Notes under the pieces: generated by a model
What the model was told of the DNA's origin: nothing
Databases searched by the model: none
What the model saw: the letters and a program-made list of their open reading frames with translations, nothing else
In this document: positions 16,695-27,000 of the stretch, piece after piece
Layout: each line of letters starts with the position of its first letter
Numbering within the stretch: position 1 is the first letter of the stretch
Made by a program: the position numbers and the translations under genes
Source: Lewinella sp. IMCC34191
GTDB taxonomy: Bacteria > Bacteroidota > Bacteroidia > Chitinophagales > Saprospiraceae
NCBI RefSeq assembly: GCF_003390935.1
Contig: NZ_QNQZ01000006.1
Span: 248,001-312,000, forward strand
Direction: 5' to 3'
DNA: 64,000 bases

Positions 16695-17963
16695 ATGACC
16701 TCCACCCCAATAGTCATCATCGGTGCAGGCCCGGCTGGAGCGGCGACGGCCTTGCGACTCTCCTACCTGGGCATTCCGAGCGTGCTGATCGATAAGGCGA
16801 CTTTCCCCCGCGACAAAATTTGCGGCGATGCGATTTCCGGCAAGGTCCCTACCCTGTTCAACCGACTTGACCCCGCTATTATGGACCGGTTCCGGAGTCG
16901 GTTTCAGCCGAGTGACGTCTGGGGCATCCGTTTCTACCCGCCCAGTAAGAAACTCATCGAGCTCCCCTTCAAGATCGGCTACGAGCGTGTTCCCGACGAG
17001 GCCCCGGGCTACGTGAGCAAGCGAATCGATTTCGATGCCTTCCTGATCGAGGAAGTACGCCGCCGACCGGATATCGACCTACACCTCGATACCGAGATCG
17101 TAAGCACCGAGCACACCGAGAACGGGTATCGGATTACGGCAAAGAATGGTCGGTCGTGGGATGCCAACCTACTCATCGACGGCAGCGGAGCCCACAGCCG
17201 CTTCAGCCGTCACGAAGCCGGACAGGAAGTCGACAAAGACCACCACGCCGCCGCCGTGAGGCAGTACTACCGGGGAGTCACCGGCTTCCACCCGGACAAC
17301 TTCATCGAGCTTCACTTCCTCGACGACTACAATCCCGGCTACTTCTGGATATTCCCTCTCCCCAACGGAGAGGCCAACGTCGGGCTGGGCATGCGATCGG
17401 ACATCGTGAAGAAGAAAGGTCTTAATTTGCGCAAGGAACTTCCGAAAATTATTGCCAGCGAAGCTTTTCGGGAAAGATTTGCACATGCCACTCCTATTGA
17501 AAAGATTACCGGCTATGGCCTGCCCCTCGGTTCCAAGGAAAGAACCCTCTCCGGCGATCACTATCTCCTTACCGGAGATGCCGGCCACCTGATCGATCCG
17601 CTGACGGGCGAAGGCATCGGCAATGCCGTTTACTCCGGCTTCATTGCCGCTGAACTGGCTGAAAAGTGCCTGGCCGTGCAACGATTCGACGCCGCCTTCC
17701 TGTCGGCCTACGACGTTCGTATAGAACGGGTTCTCCGCACCGAACTCCGGCTCAGCTACCGCATGCAGCAGATTATGCAGTACAAATGGATAACAAATTT
17801 CCTCACCGGCATCGTCGCAGCCAACCCTAAGGTCATCGAGCTACTCTGTAGAATGTATACCGATTTCGAACTCCGCAAACAGCTGGTCAAACCGACCTTC
17901 TGGTGGAAGCTCCTCCGGACCAAGGCCGGTAAGCTCCCCGCGGTCGCCGAAAAAGGAGGATAA
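16695..17963 (+). CDS. Geranylgeranyl-reductase-family FAD oxidoreductase
   Basis: 422 residues from ATG at 16695; the frame opens at 16500 but overlaps the M48 gene and has no homology-like sequence there. Rossmann motif IIGAGPAGAATALRL at 8-22, then KATFPRDKICGDAISG (the GGR-family cysteine region), and the second FAD motif LLTGDAGHLIDPLTGEGIGNA near 290-310. Relatives reduce isoprenoid double bonds or hydroxylate quinones. Here a role in membrane lipid or menaquinone side-chain chemistry is possible. A strong terminator follows. Confidence 0.88.
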   Translation: MTSTPIVIIGAGPAGAATALRLSYLGIPSVLIDKATFPRDKICGDAISGKVPTLFNRLDPAIMDRFRSRFQPSDVWGIRFYPPSKKLIELPFKIGYERVPDEAPGYVSKRIDFDAFLIEEVRRRPDIDLHLDTEIVSTEHTENGYRITAKNGRSWDANLLIDGSGAHSRFSRHEAGQEVDKDHHAAAVRQYYRGVTGFHPDNFIELHFLDDYNPGYFWIFPLPNGEANVGLGMRSDIVKKKGLNLRKELPKIIASEAFRERFAHATPIEKITGYGLPLGSKERTLSGDHYLLTGDAGHLIDPLTGEGIGNAVYSGFIAAELAEKCLAVQRFDAAFLSAYDVRIERVLRTELRLSYRMQQIMQYKWITNFLTGIVAANPKVIELLCRMYTDFELRKQLVKPTFWWKLLRTKAGKLPAVAEKGG

Positions 17964-18068
17964 ACGTTAAGACGATCAAAAAATTTGAGTTCGTATGTAA
18001 CAAATCCTCCGCTCAGGTAGTTAGCTAAGCAGTTGATTAAGTTTCATATATACTAGTGAGTGTAAAGT

Positions 18069-18110
18069 GAGCCTCCGACCCTTATTTGTGGGTTTGGAGG
18101 TTCTTTTTTT
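18069..18110 (+). terminator. Intrinsic terminator after the flavoprotein gene
   Basis: GAGCCTCC-GACCC pairs with GGGT-T-GGAGGTTC around a TTATTTGT loop and is followed by seven T (about 18104-18110). It lies 105 bp after the stop. Confidence 0.85.
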
Positions 18111-18112
18111 CC

Positions 18113-18285
18113 CCTCTACCGCGAGCCAAAGGCGAGCTCTACCGCCGCAGGCCTCTACCGCGAGCCAAAGCGAGCTTCTACCGCCCCAGCCCTCTACCGC
18201 GAGCAAAGCGAGCTCTACCGCCGAAGGCCTCTACCGCGAGCCAAAGGCGAGCTCTACCGCCAAAGGCCACAACCGCAGCGAGCCC
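18113..18285 (+). repeat. TCTACCG-type repeat array, downstream side of the porin gene
   Basis: About eight copies of (C/T)TCTACCG spaced roughly 15-25 bp, with a few recurring spacers: CGAGCCAAAGGCGAG, CCGAAGGC and GCGAGCAAAGCGAGC. It ends 5 bp before the stop codon of the porin gene on the other strand. The spacers repeat instead of being unique and the core is only 7 bp, so it is not a CRISPR. Confidence 0.85.
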
Positions 18286-18289
18286 CACC

Positions 18290-20284
18290 CTAATCCAACA
18301 ACCGCCAACTAACCCCCAACCGAACCGCCCCGTCCGGATAAGGATGATCCGCCGTCAGGAAAAACAGCCGGCTGCTCGCCAGCGTCTGCGCCTGGATGAA
18401 TTTGACGAAAAACCGAAAGCGCGTAACCCGCAGACTGAAGAACGGATCCACCTGGACGGAAAAGGGCGTGGACTGCCGGTCCTGGAAGTGAAAGGTCTGC
18501 AGGATCGGATTGTAGTATTGGGGCGTAAAACTCGAGGCGTAGCGGATATCGGCCCCCAGATTGACGTTCAGCACCCCAAACCACTTACCCGCGTAATAGA
18601 TGCTATGCTCACCGTACAGCCGCGGCAGGCGGAATACGCTCTGGTCGGCTTCCTGCAGCAGGATTCGGTTATCGATCCGGTACGCACCGAATGTGAAATT
18701 CCGCTCGGCCGTCAGTTGCAGGATGCTGTTCGGCCCGTCGCTCTGCTGGGGAAGGCCATCATTGTCGCGGTAAATGTAATTGGTGAGTACGGTATAGGCC
18801 AGCCCGGCCCGGATGCCTAAAAACGGTAAGGTATACGCTCCTTCCAGCCGGAGTTCCAGGGTTTTACCGAAATCCCGGTCGTAATACGGGCTACCGTTCA
18901 GGGTGTAGGTACGGAGGATTAAATCGGGTGCGTAAAGCTGATTTACGGCCCCGACTTCCAGCTTACCGGCCACCCCCAGGTCCACCTCTCCCCGCGCGGC
19001 AACGCGGTAATCCCCTACCTGCCCGATGAGGTTCAGTTGGCCGTCCAACAGCAGATTAAAGCGGTCGCTGGGCCGCAAACCCACTCGGGCCGTAGCTAAT
19101 ACGTAGTGCAGACTACTGTCGCCCGTAGCCTCCTGGCCAAGTCGATGGTACTCATGCACGGCACCTACCTCCAGCAGGTCGCGCTGCACCGCCTCCCGGC
19201 TGGCGGTGCGACTTCGACGGAAGGTCGAAAAACCGATTTCGTTGCTGATCACGTTATCCGTCACCTGACTGCGAAGCCCCCGCTCATCCCGATCGAGGCC
19301 CGGATAGAGGGAATAGAAGGCGGTATCCGTAGGTGCGCGAGTACTGCTCATCCGAAAGAACTGCCGTTGGATGCGTAGCTGATGCTTGAGGGTAAAGGCC
19401 CGGCGTTCGCGGCCGGTCAGCGTATCCGTGGCCGCACCGAATTGCAGGTACTGCGTAGCAGCTACCTCGCGGTACGCATGCCGAACTCTGGTGCCGGCGG
19501 TACCCGGATCTCCGCCTAAGTAGCCCCTATACGTGCCCGGATTATCAATCTCCCCGATGTCCCGGTCCAGCGAGTCGGCCAGCCCGCCGTTCTGTTGCTG
19601 CTCAAAAGTATTGGCGGTGTAACTGAAGAACCCACTGTAGCGGCTCCCCGGTGGCCGTACCGAAAGCCCCACGGCTACGTTGGTGTTGCGTATCGCGCTG
19701 TTCGGATACTGGTCCTGTTCCCCCAGCTGAAAAATACGGTCGTAGCCCAGCAGCAAATTTACCCCATCGGCAAAGTTCCGGCTGAAGCGGGCCTCGAGCA
19801 TTCCATCCTGCTGTTCGCTGCCCCGTAAGTAGCGCAGGTAAGTAAACGGCCGCTGCAACCGGTAAAAGTCCAGGTTATCCATATTCAACCGGTACAGGTC
19901 GAACTGCCGCAGCCCAATCTCCAGCCCGCGGCGATACTCCGGCTCGTAACGCAGGCGGTAGGCCGCCGAGCCGATCTGCCCCAGCGTCGCATAGTCAAAG
20001 GGAACGCGGCGGTCCGGCTCGTACTGCTGAAAGCCCGGCAGCAAGCTGTCGCTAAAGGCGACCTCCCGGTTCGGGTTATCCGCCCCGTAGAGGTAAATAC
20101 CAAAGGTATCCGGCTCGATCACGCGCTGTTTCTGCGGCCCCGCCGTCCGCGCCGACGAAGCGTCATAATCCGGATCGTCCGGATCAAGCCGCCCCGTATC
20201 GCTGGGGTCCAGCACCTGCGCGTGCAGACTCCCCCCACCAAACAGCAACAACAGCAGACCAATCAAGCAAAAACCTCTCCACAT
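18290..20284 (-). CDS. Putative outer-membrane porin (Porin_10 type)
   Basis: 664 residues from ATG at 20284, which begins the signal peptide (WRGFCLIGLLLLLFGGGSLHAQ). An acidic linker (DPSDTGRLDPDDPDYD) follows, then DTFGIYLYGADNPNREVAFSDSL and a long run of alternating amphipathic strands up to the C-terminus (VRLGVSWRLLD). Family knowledge: Porin_10 proteins are large bacteroidote beta-barrels of unproven substrate. The gene is bracketed by two arrays of the same short repeat. No partner genes indicate its cargo. Confidence 0.8.
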   Translation of the reverse strand: MWRGFCLIGLLLLLFGGGSLHAQVLDPSDTGRLDPDDPDYDASSARTAGPQKQRVIEPDTFGIYLYGADNPNREVAFSDSLLPGFQQYEPDRRVPFDYATLGQIGSAAYRLRYEPEYRRGLEIGLRQFDLYRLNMDNLDFYRLQRPFTYLRYLRGSEQQDGMLEARFSRNFADGVNLLLGYDRIFQLGEQDQYPNSAIRNTNVAVGLSVRPPGSRYSGFFSYTANTFEQQQNGGLADSLDRDIGEIDNPGTYRGYLGGDPGTAGTRVRHAYREVAATQYLQFGAATDTLTGRERRAFTLKHQLRIQRQFFRMSSTRAPTDTAFYSLYPGLDRDERGLRSQVTDNVISNEIGFSTFRRSRTASREAVQRDLLEVGAVHEYHRLGQEATGDSSLHYVLATARVGLRPSDRFNLLLDGQLNLIGQVGDYRVAARGEVDLGVAGKLEVGAVNQLYAPDLILRTYTLNGSPYYDRDFGKTLELRLEGAYTLPFLGIRAGLAYTVLTNYIYRDNDGLPQQSDGPNSILQLTAERNFTFGAYRIDNRILLQEADQSVFRLPRLYGEHSIYYAGKWFGVLNVNLGADIRYASSFTPQYYNPILQTFHFQDRQSTPFSVQVDPFFSLRVTRFRFFVKFIQAQTLASSRLFFLTADHPYPDGAVRLGVSWRLLD

Positions 20285-20337
20285 AGTTAGCAAACGTATC
20301 GACGCCCAAAAACGCACTCCCTCCCCCCGACAAAACC

Positions 20338-20648
20338 AGCTCCACCGCGAGCCAAAGGCGAGCATCTACCGCCGAAGGCCTCTACCGTGAACGAAGTGAA
20401 CTCTACCGCGCAGCCTCCACCGCGAGCCAAAGGCGAGCATCTACCGCCGAAGGCCTCTACCGCGACCGCAGGAAGCTCCACCGCGAGCCAAAGGCAAGCA
20501 TCTACCGCCGAAGGCCTCTACCGTGAACGAAGTGAACTCTACCGCGCAGTCTCTACCGCGAGCCAAAGGCGAGCATCTACCGCCGAAGGCCTCTACCGTG
20601 AACGAAGTGAACTCTACCACGCAGTCTCTACCCCGAGCCAAAGCAAGC
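20338..20648 (+). repeat. TCTACCG-type repeat array, upstream side of the porin gene
   Basis: About sixteen copies of TCTACCG or close variants (TCCACCG, TCTACCA, TCTACCC) spaced 12-24 bp. Spacers recur in a fixed order: CGAGCCAAAGGCGAGCA, CCGAAGGCC, TGAACGAAGTGAAC, CGCAG. It fills the whole space between the porin start and the fabI stop, in the same orientation as the array at 18113. Confidence 0.88.
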
Positions 20649-20649
20649 C

Positions 20650-21447
20650 CTACAAAGCCTTAGGATTCATCCCCATACTACTAAAACCACCATCGTGGAA
20701 CAAATTCTGCATCGTCACGTAGCGCGTAAAGTCACTGAACAGCATGGCGCAGTACTCCCCGCAAGCCTTGGCCGGGGCGTTGCCGAGGGGGGACATCTTA
20801 TCCGCGTAACCGAAGAATTCATCGAAGCCCTTCACGCCCTTTCCGGCGGTGGTCATGGTGGGCGACTGGCTGATGGTATTCACCCGCACGTGGTTCTTCT
20901 CGCCGAAGTGGTAGCCGAAGCTGCGGGCAAAACTTTCCAGCAGGGCCTTGGACTCGGCCATCTCGCTGTAGTCGGGGAAGGTACGCTGGGCAGCGATGTA
21001 GGTCAGGCCAAGGATACTGCCCCAGTCGGCCATGTGGTCTCCCTTGTACAGGACCTGGCACATCTTATGGAAGCTAATGGCGCTGATGTCGAAGGTCTTC
21101 AGCATCCAGTCGTGCTTCAGGTCCGTATAGGTTTTACCCTTCCGCACGTTGAGCGACATACCGATGGCGTGCAGGACGAAGTCCAGTTTACCGCCCAGGA
21201 TCTCCTCCGACTTCGTGAACAGGTTCTCCATATCCTCGATGCTGGTAGCGTCGGCGGGAATGATTTCCGCGCCGAGACGCTCGCCCAGTTCGTTGAGGCT
21301 GCCGAAACGCAGGGCAACGGGAGCGTTGGTGAGGGTGAATTTGGCGCCCTGCTCGGCACAGACTTCGGCAACTTGCCAGGCTATGCTTTGATCGTCGAGG
21401 GCTCCGAAAATAACGCCGCGTTTGCCGGCGAGGAGTTGGCTGCTCAT
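20650..21447 (-). CDS. fabI: Enoyl-[acyl-carrier-protein] reductase (NADH)
   Basis: 265 residues, an SDR fold with N-terminal GKRGVIFGALDDQSIAWQ (the FabI dinucleotide loop) and the active site Y160-x6-K167 in FPDYSEMAESKALLES, then VRVNTISQSPTMTTAGKGV. It catalyses the last reduction step of fatty-acid elongation in the cytoplasm. A TACATTTG promoter lies upstream. The end of the gene runs straight into the repeat array. Confidence 0.94.
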   Translation of the reverse strand: MSSQLLAGKRGVIFGALDDQSIAWQVAEVCAEQGAKFTLTNAPVALRFGSLNELGERLGAEIIPADATSIEDMENLFTKSEEILGGKLDFVLHAIGMSLNVRKGKTYTDLKHDWMLKTFDISAISFHKMCQVLYKGDHMADWGSILGLTYIAAQRTFPDYSEMAESKALLESFARSFGYHFGEKNHVRVNTISQSPTMTTAGKGVKGFDEFFGYADKMSPLGNAPAKACGEYCAMLFSDFTRYVTMQNLFHDGGFSSMGMNPKAL

Positions 21448-21472
21448 GGTAATACCTTTAGAGGTTGGCCCG

Positions 21473-21480
21473 CAAATGTA
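21473..21480 (-). promoter_or_regulatory. TACATTTG -7 element of fabI
   Basis: The minus strand reads TACATTTG, a full match to TAnnTTTG, 25 bp before the fabI ATG. It lies just upstream of the stop of the next gene. Confidence 0.6.
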
Positions 21481-21484
21481 ACGA

Positions 21485-22570
21485 TCAGCTTGGGGAAGTC
21501 CCCGCCAGCCGCTCCCGGACTTTTCGGATAATCACGGACAGCCGTTCGCTCTCCACGATCCGGTTGTGCACCACGACCGGCGTAGTAAAGCGCGGAACCC
21601 CCTGCCGGCTCAGTATTTGCACCCGCATATCGTAGAGGTTCGCGGTCCGTACCACGTCGAAACGGTAACGACGAACCTCATTATCGTAGGTGAGAACGAA
21701 GTAAAACTCCAGCGGCAATGGACGGCCGATCAGCAACAATTGCGGGGCGTCCAGCATCACGTTCTCCCCCTGCTGTACCGGACGGAAGCGACCGGTAAAG
21801 GAAGGGTACTCCCGAAACTCCGCCCGAACGCCGGCTGCCAGCAGGGCTTCGCGGGCCTCGCGCAGCATCTCGCGATTCAGGTGCAGGGGGTCTTCCGGTT
21901 GTGCGACGGGGTCGGTGGAGTGTGGTCGCCACTCGGCGGCGGAAATGTCCCGGTACTCCATCGGGCCCAGCCGCAGTTTGTAGTCGAAGGCCGAAAAGGT
22001 CGGCGAATAGTAACCCGGATAGTAGTGGGTGAAGCCAAGGTCCAGGGCGTGTTGCACCTCCAGCAACATCGTGTATAATCCCAGGCTGGCCGATGCGAAA
22101 CGCGGATCATAGATACCCGCCTTCGCGTAAATCACCCGTTGCCCCATGTCGAAGTAGCTGAAGGCCACCAGTTGCTCGCCTTCGAAAATGCGCAGGATGT
22201 GGGTATTCAGTACCTGCTGCCCCGCTTCGTTGATGACGTTGTATTCGAGGTCTTCGCGCGTTTTGTCGGGGTGGTCGGCCATATACCGCCGGTTGACGGC
22301 CAGCAATTCCTGATCCGGGAAGCCCGCCTTGGCGTACTGGGCGGTGAATCGTTTACCGTTGCGACGAAGCAACTTGCGATGGCGCTTTTTAAAAGTGAAC
22401 CCCTTCAGCGGCAGCCGGATCTGCAGGCAGCCGTGTAGTTCGTCATCGTCCGTGCGGAGATAATCGGAGGTGTAGATCGACTGGCCCGTAGGTCGCCAGC
22501 CACGTTCCAGAAAGGCATCGAGCTGATCCGGATCGAGAAACTGCCGGGGGTGAATGATGTGAGTCGCCAA
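21485..22570 (-). CDS. Arginyl-tRNA-protein transferase-like protein
   Basis: 361 residues. The central part (about 60-215) resembles the C-terminal GNAT-fold domain of arginyl/leucyl-protein transferases (ATE/Bpt): FKKRHRKLLRRNGKRFTAQY, then LVAFSYFDMG, YDPRFASASLGLYTMLLE, and GFTHYYPGYYSPTFSAFDYK. The N-terminal cysteine-rich ATE domain is missing, and the last third (about 240-361) is not recognised. It may transfer an amino acid to N-degron substrates or use another acyl donor. It is transcribed from a TATCTTTA element and is unlinked in function to its neighbours. Confidence 0.65.
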   Translation of the reverse strand: MATHIIHPRQFLDPDQLDAFLERGWRPTGQSIYTSDYLRTDDDELHGCLQIRLPLKGFTFKKRHRKLLRRNGKRFTAQYAKAGFPDQELLAVNRRYMADHPDKTREDLEYNVINEAGQQVLNTHILRIFEGEQLVAFSYFDMGQRVIYAKAGIYDPRFASASLGLYTMLLEVQHALDLGFTHYYPGYYSPTFSAFDYKLRLGPMEYRDISAAEWRPHSTDPVAQPEDPLHLNREMLREAREALLAAGVRAEFREYPSFTGRFRPVQQGENVMLDAPQLLLIGRPLPLEFYFVLTYDNEVRRYRFDVVRTANLYDMRVQILSRQGVPRFTTPVVVHNRIVESERLSVIIRKVRERLAGTSPS

Positions 22571-22596
22571 GAGGGAAAGTAATAACTGGGTAGGTG

Positions 22597-22604
22597 TAAA
22601 GATA
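22597..22604 (-). promoter_or_regulatory. TATCTTTA -7 element of the transferase-like gene
   Basis: The minus strand reads TATCTTTA (TAnnTTTR), 26 bp before the ATG at 22570. Confidence 0.45.
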
Positions 22605-22627
22605 ACCCTCCCCCGCCTAGCTTTTGT

Positions 22628-24070
22628 TTATTCCATGGCCGGAACGAATAAGGACAATGCCGAAAAGTTTTCTTTCCCGGTCCCGCAGGTCCAGCACCCG
22701 TAAGTTTCCGGCAGATCCGAAAATGCCGTTCCGGGGGCTATGCCGGAGACGGGCTCGCCGAGCTCCGGATCGTATACCGACAGGCACCGCTCGCACTGCC
22801 ATACCCCGCGCGTCGGCAGGGCCTCGGGTCCCGCGGCCTTGCTCTCGATGGTCTCTTCCCGCTCCTCGTTCAGCTGATCGAAGTAGAGCTGGCTGATCTC
22901 CACCATGAGTTCGGCCAGTTCGGAACGGTCCACCCGCCGGGCGTACTCCGCGTATTCGCGGGTATTGGGGTCGAAATTACGCGCGCATTTAAGCGTGTAA
23001 AGTGGACGCACGGCAAAGCCGTCTACGAAACCGGCCTGCAGTTCTTCCCGCTCGACCAGGATGCTGGTAAAGGGGACGTCCCCGTTGCGGCTCACGCCGA
23101 AGGTCAACCCGTAGGTACTGATGTCCCGCCGATCGAATTCGCGGACCAGGTAACGTTTCAGCTCCAGGGCTTCGCCGTCCGCCACCGGTAGGTGCCAATT
23201 TAGTTCCAGGCTGCTGTGCCGGGCGTTAATTCCGAAGCGACCGAGCAGTTTCTCCCACCGGATCCTCCCCTTTTCCGGGATTCCGCTCACGATAAAGCTT
23301 TTCCAGGGCGTAATGCTCAACTTACCGATGCGCTGCTCCAGACAAAGATCACAGGCGGCCGCCATGAAGTCCAGCGCGTACCAGTTGTTGCGCCAGTACA
23401 GACCCAGCCAGTAGTGTTCCCGGTCGAGGCGGTTCATACCTTCGTAGTAGGGGAAGGGCCGAAACGCAATGGTCAGGTCCTGCCGTACGTCCCGCAGATT
23501 AAGGTTCTCGTTCTCATGCGCCGCAATGACGACCTCCTCCATCGATTCGGCGTCGGGGGCGGCGCAGATAGCCTCCGCCACCCGCCCTACGTCCCAGGTG
23601 TGGATCAGGGCCGGAAAGGTTTCCATTTCCGTCCAGCCCGGTAGCTTTACGAATAGATACCAGAAATCCTCATCTTCGGAAACCACGAAATTGAGGTGGC
23701 CGGTAAAAAGGGGCACCAGGCGTTGTTGGGGATCGACGATGTTCACCTCCAGCGGTGTCGGGAAACTGAACTGCTCGAGGATGTACAGATAGGTCGAACT
23801 GGTCAGCCACGCGGTAGCGGGAAAGATGTCCGCGGCGACGTAGCTGCACATGATGTTGGCGTGGTGGTTGGCCTCGAGGGACTCGATGGTCAGCCGGGGA
23901 TACCGACTCAGTACGGCCTCCTGCTCCTCGCGAACGGGAAAAATAATATCCTGCCTGGACCCGAAGTGCAGCCCGTCCAGCCCCAGTTCGCGGGCCAACC
24001 CGATGATGGTCAGCAGTTCGCTGGGGGAAAGCACGCCCCCCTTTACGGATACACGGTGCAGATGGCTCAT
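22628..24070 (-). CDS. Nitrite/sulfite-reductase-like protein fused to rubredoxin
   Basis: 480 residues. Residues 1-400 contain two ferredoxin-like half-domain signatures of the NirA/CysI/CobG group (GGVLSPSELLTIIGLARELG near 11-30; RIGKLSITPWKSFIVSG near 250), but the siroheme/4Fe-4S cysteine pattern (Cx5C...Cx3C) is absent. Residues 424-470 are a rubredoxin with C426, C429, C459 and C462 and the PGTAFSDLPETYGCWTCG loop. The start overlaps the stop of the nitrate reductase gene by 4 nt (ATGA). It is probably an electron carrier or docking subunit for that enzyme rather than a catalytic nitrite reductase. That role is inferred. Confidence 0.8.
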   Translation of the reverse strand: MSHLHRVSVKGGVLSPSELLTIIGLARELGLDGLHFGSRQDIIFPVREEQEAVLSRYPRLTIESLEANHHANIMCSYVAADIFPATAWLTSSTYLYILEQFSFPTPLEVNIVDPQQRLVPLFTGHLNFVVSEDEDFWYLFVKLPGWTEMETFPALIHTWDVGRVAEAICAAPDAESMEEVVIAAHENENLNLRDVRQDLTIAFRPFPYYEGMNRLDREHYWLGLYWRNNWYALDFMAAACDLCLEQRIGKLSITPWKSFIVSGIPEKGRIRWEKLLGRFGINARHSSLELNWHLPVADGEALELKRYLVREFDRRDISTYGLTFGVSRNGDVPFTSILVEREELQAGFVDGFAVRPLYTLKCARNFDPNTREYAEYARRVDRSELAELMVEISQLYFDQLNEEREETIESKAAGPEALPTRGVWQCERCLSVYDPELGEPVSGIAPGTAFSDLPETYGCWTCGTGKENFSALSLFVPAME

Positions 24071-27000
24071 ACGCTGGTTAATTGCTGGTCAAGAATGGAT
24101 TTCACTTCCGGTTTACAGCTGCCGCAACCCAGGCCCGCCCCGGTCTGGGCCACCAAGTCCGGAAATTTCGTGCAGCCCCCCGCTATCGCGCCGACCAGGT
24201 TCCCCTCCCCCACGTTATTACAACTGCACACCACCCTGCCCCGGAGCGGCTCCCGGCTGCTGCCCGACCGGAGTAGTTCTTCCCGCCGGTCGCCCAGTTC
24301 CACGCGGTCCTCGATCAGTCCGCGGTACTCCGCGAACTCGTTCTTGTCCCCGATCAATACGGCACCGACCAGGCGGTCCTGGTAGATCACGCACTTTTTG
24401 TAGTACCGCCGGCTGAGGTCCCGGAAGACCACTTCCTCGTAGCCGGCCACGCCCGGCCGGACGCTCGTCTCCCCCAGGCTGCACAGGTCGAGGTCACGGA
24501 ATTTGAGAATATTCATCGGTACCGATCCCTCGTACACGGCGGTCAGGTCGCCGGTCAGGTACGCCGCCAGCAGATCGGCCTGCTGCTCGGCCGCGGCGGT
24601 AATGCCGAAGCGTCTACCCCGCCACTCCGCCACTTCCCCGATGGCGTGTACGTAGGGGTCGCTGGTCGTCAGTCGATCGTCCACCTCGATTCCCCCGGAG
24701 CATTTCAGACCGGCCGTTCGGGCCATCTCCAGGTTCGGGCGCGTACCGATGGCGTACACCACGGCGTTGCAAATTAGGGAGATGCCGCTCTTGAAGGTGA
24801 CGCGCATCGCCCCCGCCTTCTCCCCCTCCCGGATCGGAAAGATCGTATCCACCTCGTTGCGAAAGTAGGTCTGTATCCCCCGCTCACCAACGTGGTCCGC
24901 CAGCAACTGGCTGGCCGTGGCATCCAGCTGGCGTTCCATCAGGCGGTTACTACGCTGCACCAACGTGATGCGGATGCCGATTTCCTGCATGGAGGCAGCC
25001 AGTTCCAGCCCCAGCAGTCCCCCGCCCACGATCAGCAGGTGGGCGTCCTGGGGCCGATCCGGGAGGCGGAGGTACGTACTCAGCCGGTCCGCATCCTCCC
25101 GCCGCCGCATCGTAAAGACCCCCGGCAGGTGGAGGGGTACCTCCCGCGGCACGAAGGGCCGGCTGCCCGTGGCGATGACCAGCCGATCGTAGGTGTAGGC
25201 GTCCCCGGCGGCGGTGTAGACCACGCGGTGCTCGCGGTCGATCCGTTCGATGGAGGTATTCAGGTGCAGATCGAAGTCCAGCCGCCGCCGCTCCTGCTCG
25301 CGGATCTTTTCGAGCTGTTCCCAGCTCAGGTGCTCGGTGACGTACTCCGGTAGCAGCACCCGGTTGTAAAAGGCATTTTGTTCCCGCGAAAACACCATGA
25401 TCCGGTCGCGCTGGTTGTGCTCCCGGTAGCTGGTCACGAAGCGGTAGGCCGCCGCCCCCGCCCCGATGACGAGGATGTCCTCGCGCGGCTTCACGAAGGC
25501 CTTCACCCCCACGAAGGTGAACTTAAAATTGGGTTGCTTACTGTAGGGGTCCAGCGTGGCGTCGGTCAGGTTGTTAGCCCGCGTAAGGGAGTTACCCAGA
25601 ATTTTGCCCCAGTGCATGGGCAGGAAGACTACCCCCCGCTTGAGGTCGGGCTGGTGGCGGACCCGGACGCGCACCTCCCCGTTCCCGGAATCGATGACCG
25701 CCAGCTGGCCGTCCTCAAGTTTTTCCGACGCGGCGTCGAAGGGGTGCATGTCCAGGTAGGGCAGGTCGATGTGCTTGCGCAGGCGGGCCACCTTCCCCGT
25801 CCGCGTCATGGTATGCCATTGGTCGCGAATCCGGCCCGTGGTGAGGATGTACGGACGATCCGGCGGCGCCACCGGCGGCCGCTCCGTATGGGAGATGGTG
25901 GACAGGAACCGGGCGCGGCCGGTAGGGGTATAAAAGCGATGATCGGTAAAGAGCCGGGGCGTGCCGGGGTGTACCGGCGTAGGTACGGGCCACTGGAAGG
26001 TCCCCTCGCGGCGCAGCCGGTCGTGACTCAGTCCGCTCACATCGATGTTCGTGCCGGCGGTCATGCGCGCGTACTCGTCGTACACCTCGCTGACGTCGCG
26101 GTAGCCGAAGCCGTCGTAGCCCATCTTCCGGGCGAAGTCGCAGATAATATCCGCATCCGGGCGGGCCTCGCCGGGCGGGGGAACGAGCGGCTGTAGGTAA
26201 CTGATCCGTCGGTCGGAATTGGTCATCGTACCGGTCTTCTCCAGCCAGCCGGCGGCGGGCAGCAGCAGGTCGGCGTAGTCGGCCGTATCGCTCCGGTTAC
26301 TGATATCCTGCACCACGACGAACTTCGCTTTGCGCAAGGCCGCGTCGGCGCGGACGGCATCCGGCAGACTGACAGAGGGATTGGTGCAGATGATCCAGAT
26401 CGCCTTGAGCTTTCCACTTTCCAGGGCATCAAACATTTGGGTGGCGGTCAGGCCCGGCTCGGCCGGTATCTTCTCCACACCCCAGAAGCGGGCGACCTCT
26501 TCCCGGTCCGCCTTATTGGCCAGCACCCGGTGCGCCGCCAGCAGGCTGGCCATTCCTCCTACCTCGCGGCCGCCCATGGCGTTCGGCTGACCGGTGAGGC
26601 TGAAGGGCCCCGCGCCCGGCTTTCCGATCTGCCCGGTGAGCAAGTGCAGATTAATCAGTGCGCCGTTCTTTTCTACCCCCACCCGGCTCTGATTCAGGCC
26701 CATGGCCCACATCGACATGAACGCCCGGGCGTCACCGATGTAGGCCGCCGCCCTTTTTATATCGTTTAGCGGGACGCCACAGGTTTTTGCGGCGGAGCGC
26801 AGGTTTAAAGACTTTAAAATACGCAGGTAGTTTTCGTCAGCCTCCGTATGGTTGCGGATGAACTCCAGGTCGAGCCGGTCCGTGTCGTAGAGCCGGCGTG
26901 CGATGGCGTGGTAGAGCAGGACGTCCGTGCCCGGGTTGATCTGCAGGTGCAGGTCGGCAAGCGCGCAGGTATCCGTACGGCGGGGATCGACCACGATGAT

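Noticed and set aside
18113..20648. CRISPR array next to the porin gene
   Set aside because: The repeated core is about 7 bp, spacers recur instead of being unique, spacing is irregular, and no cas gene is present.
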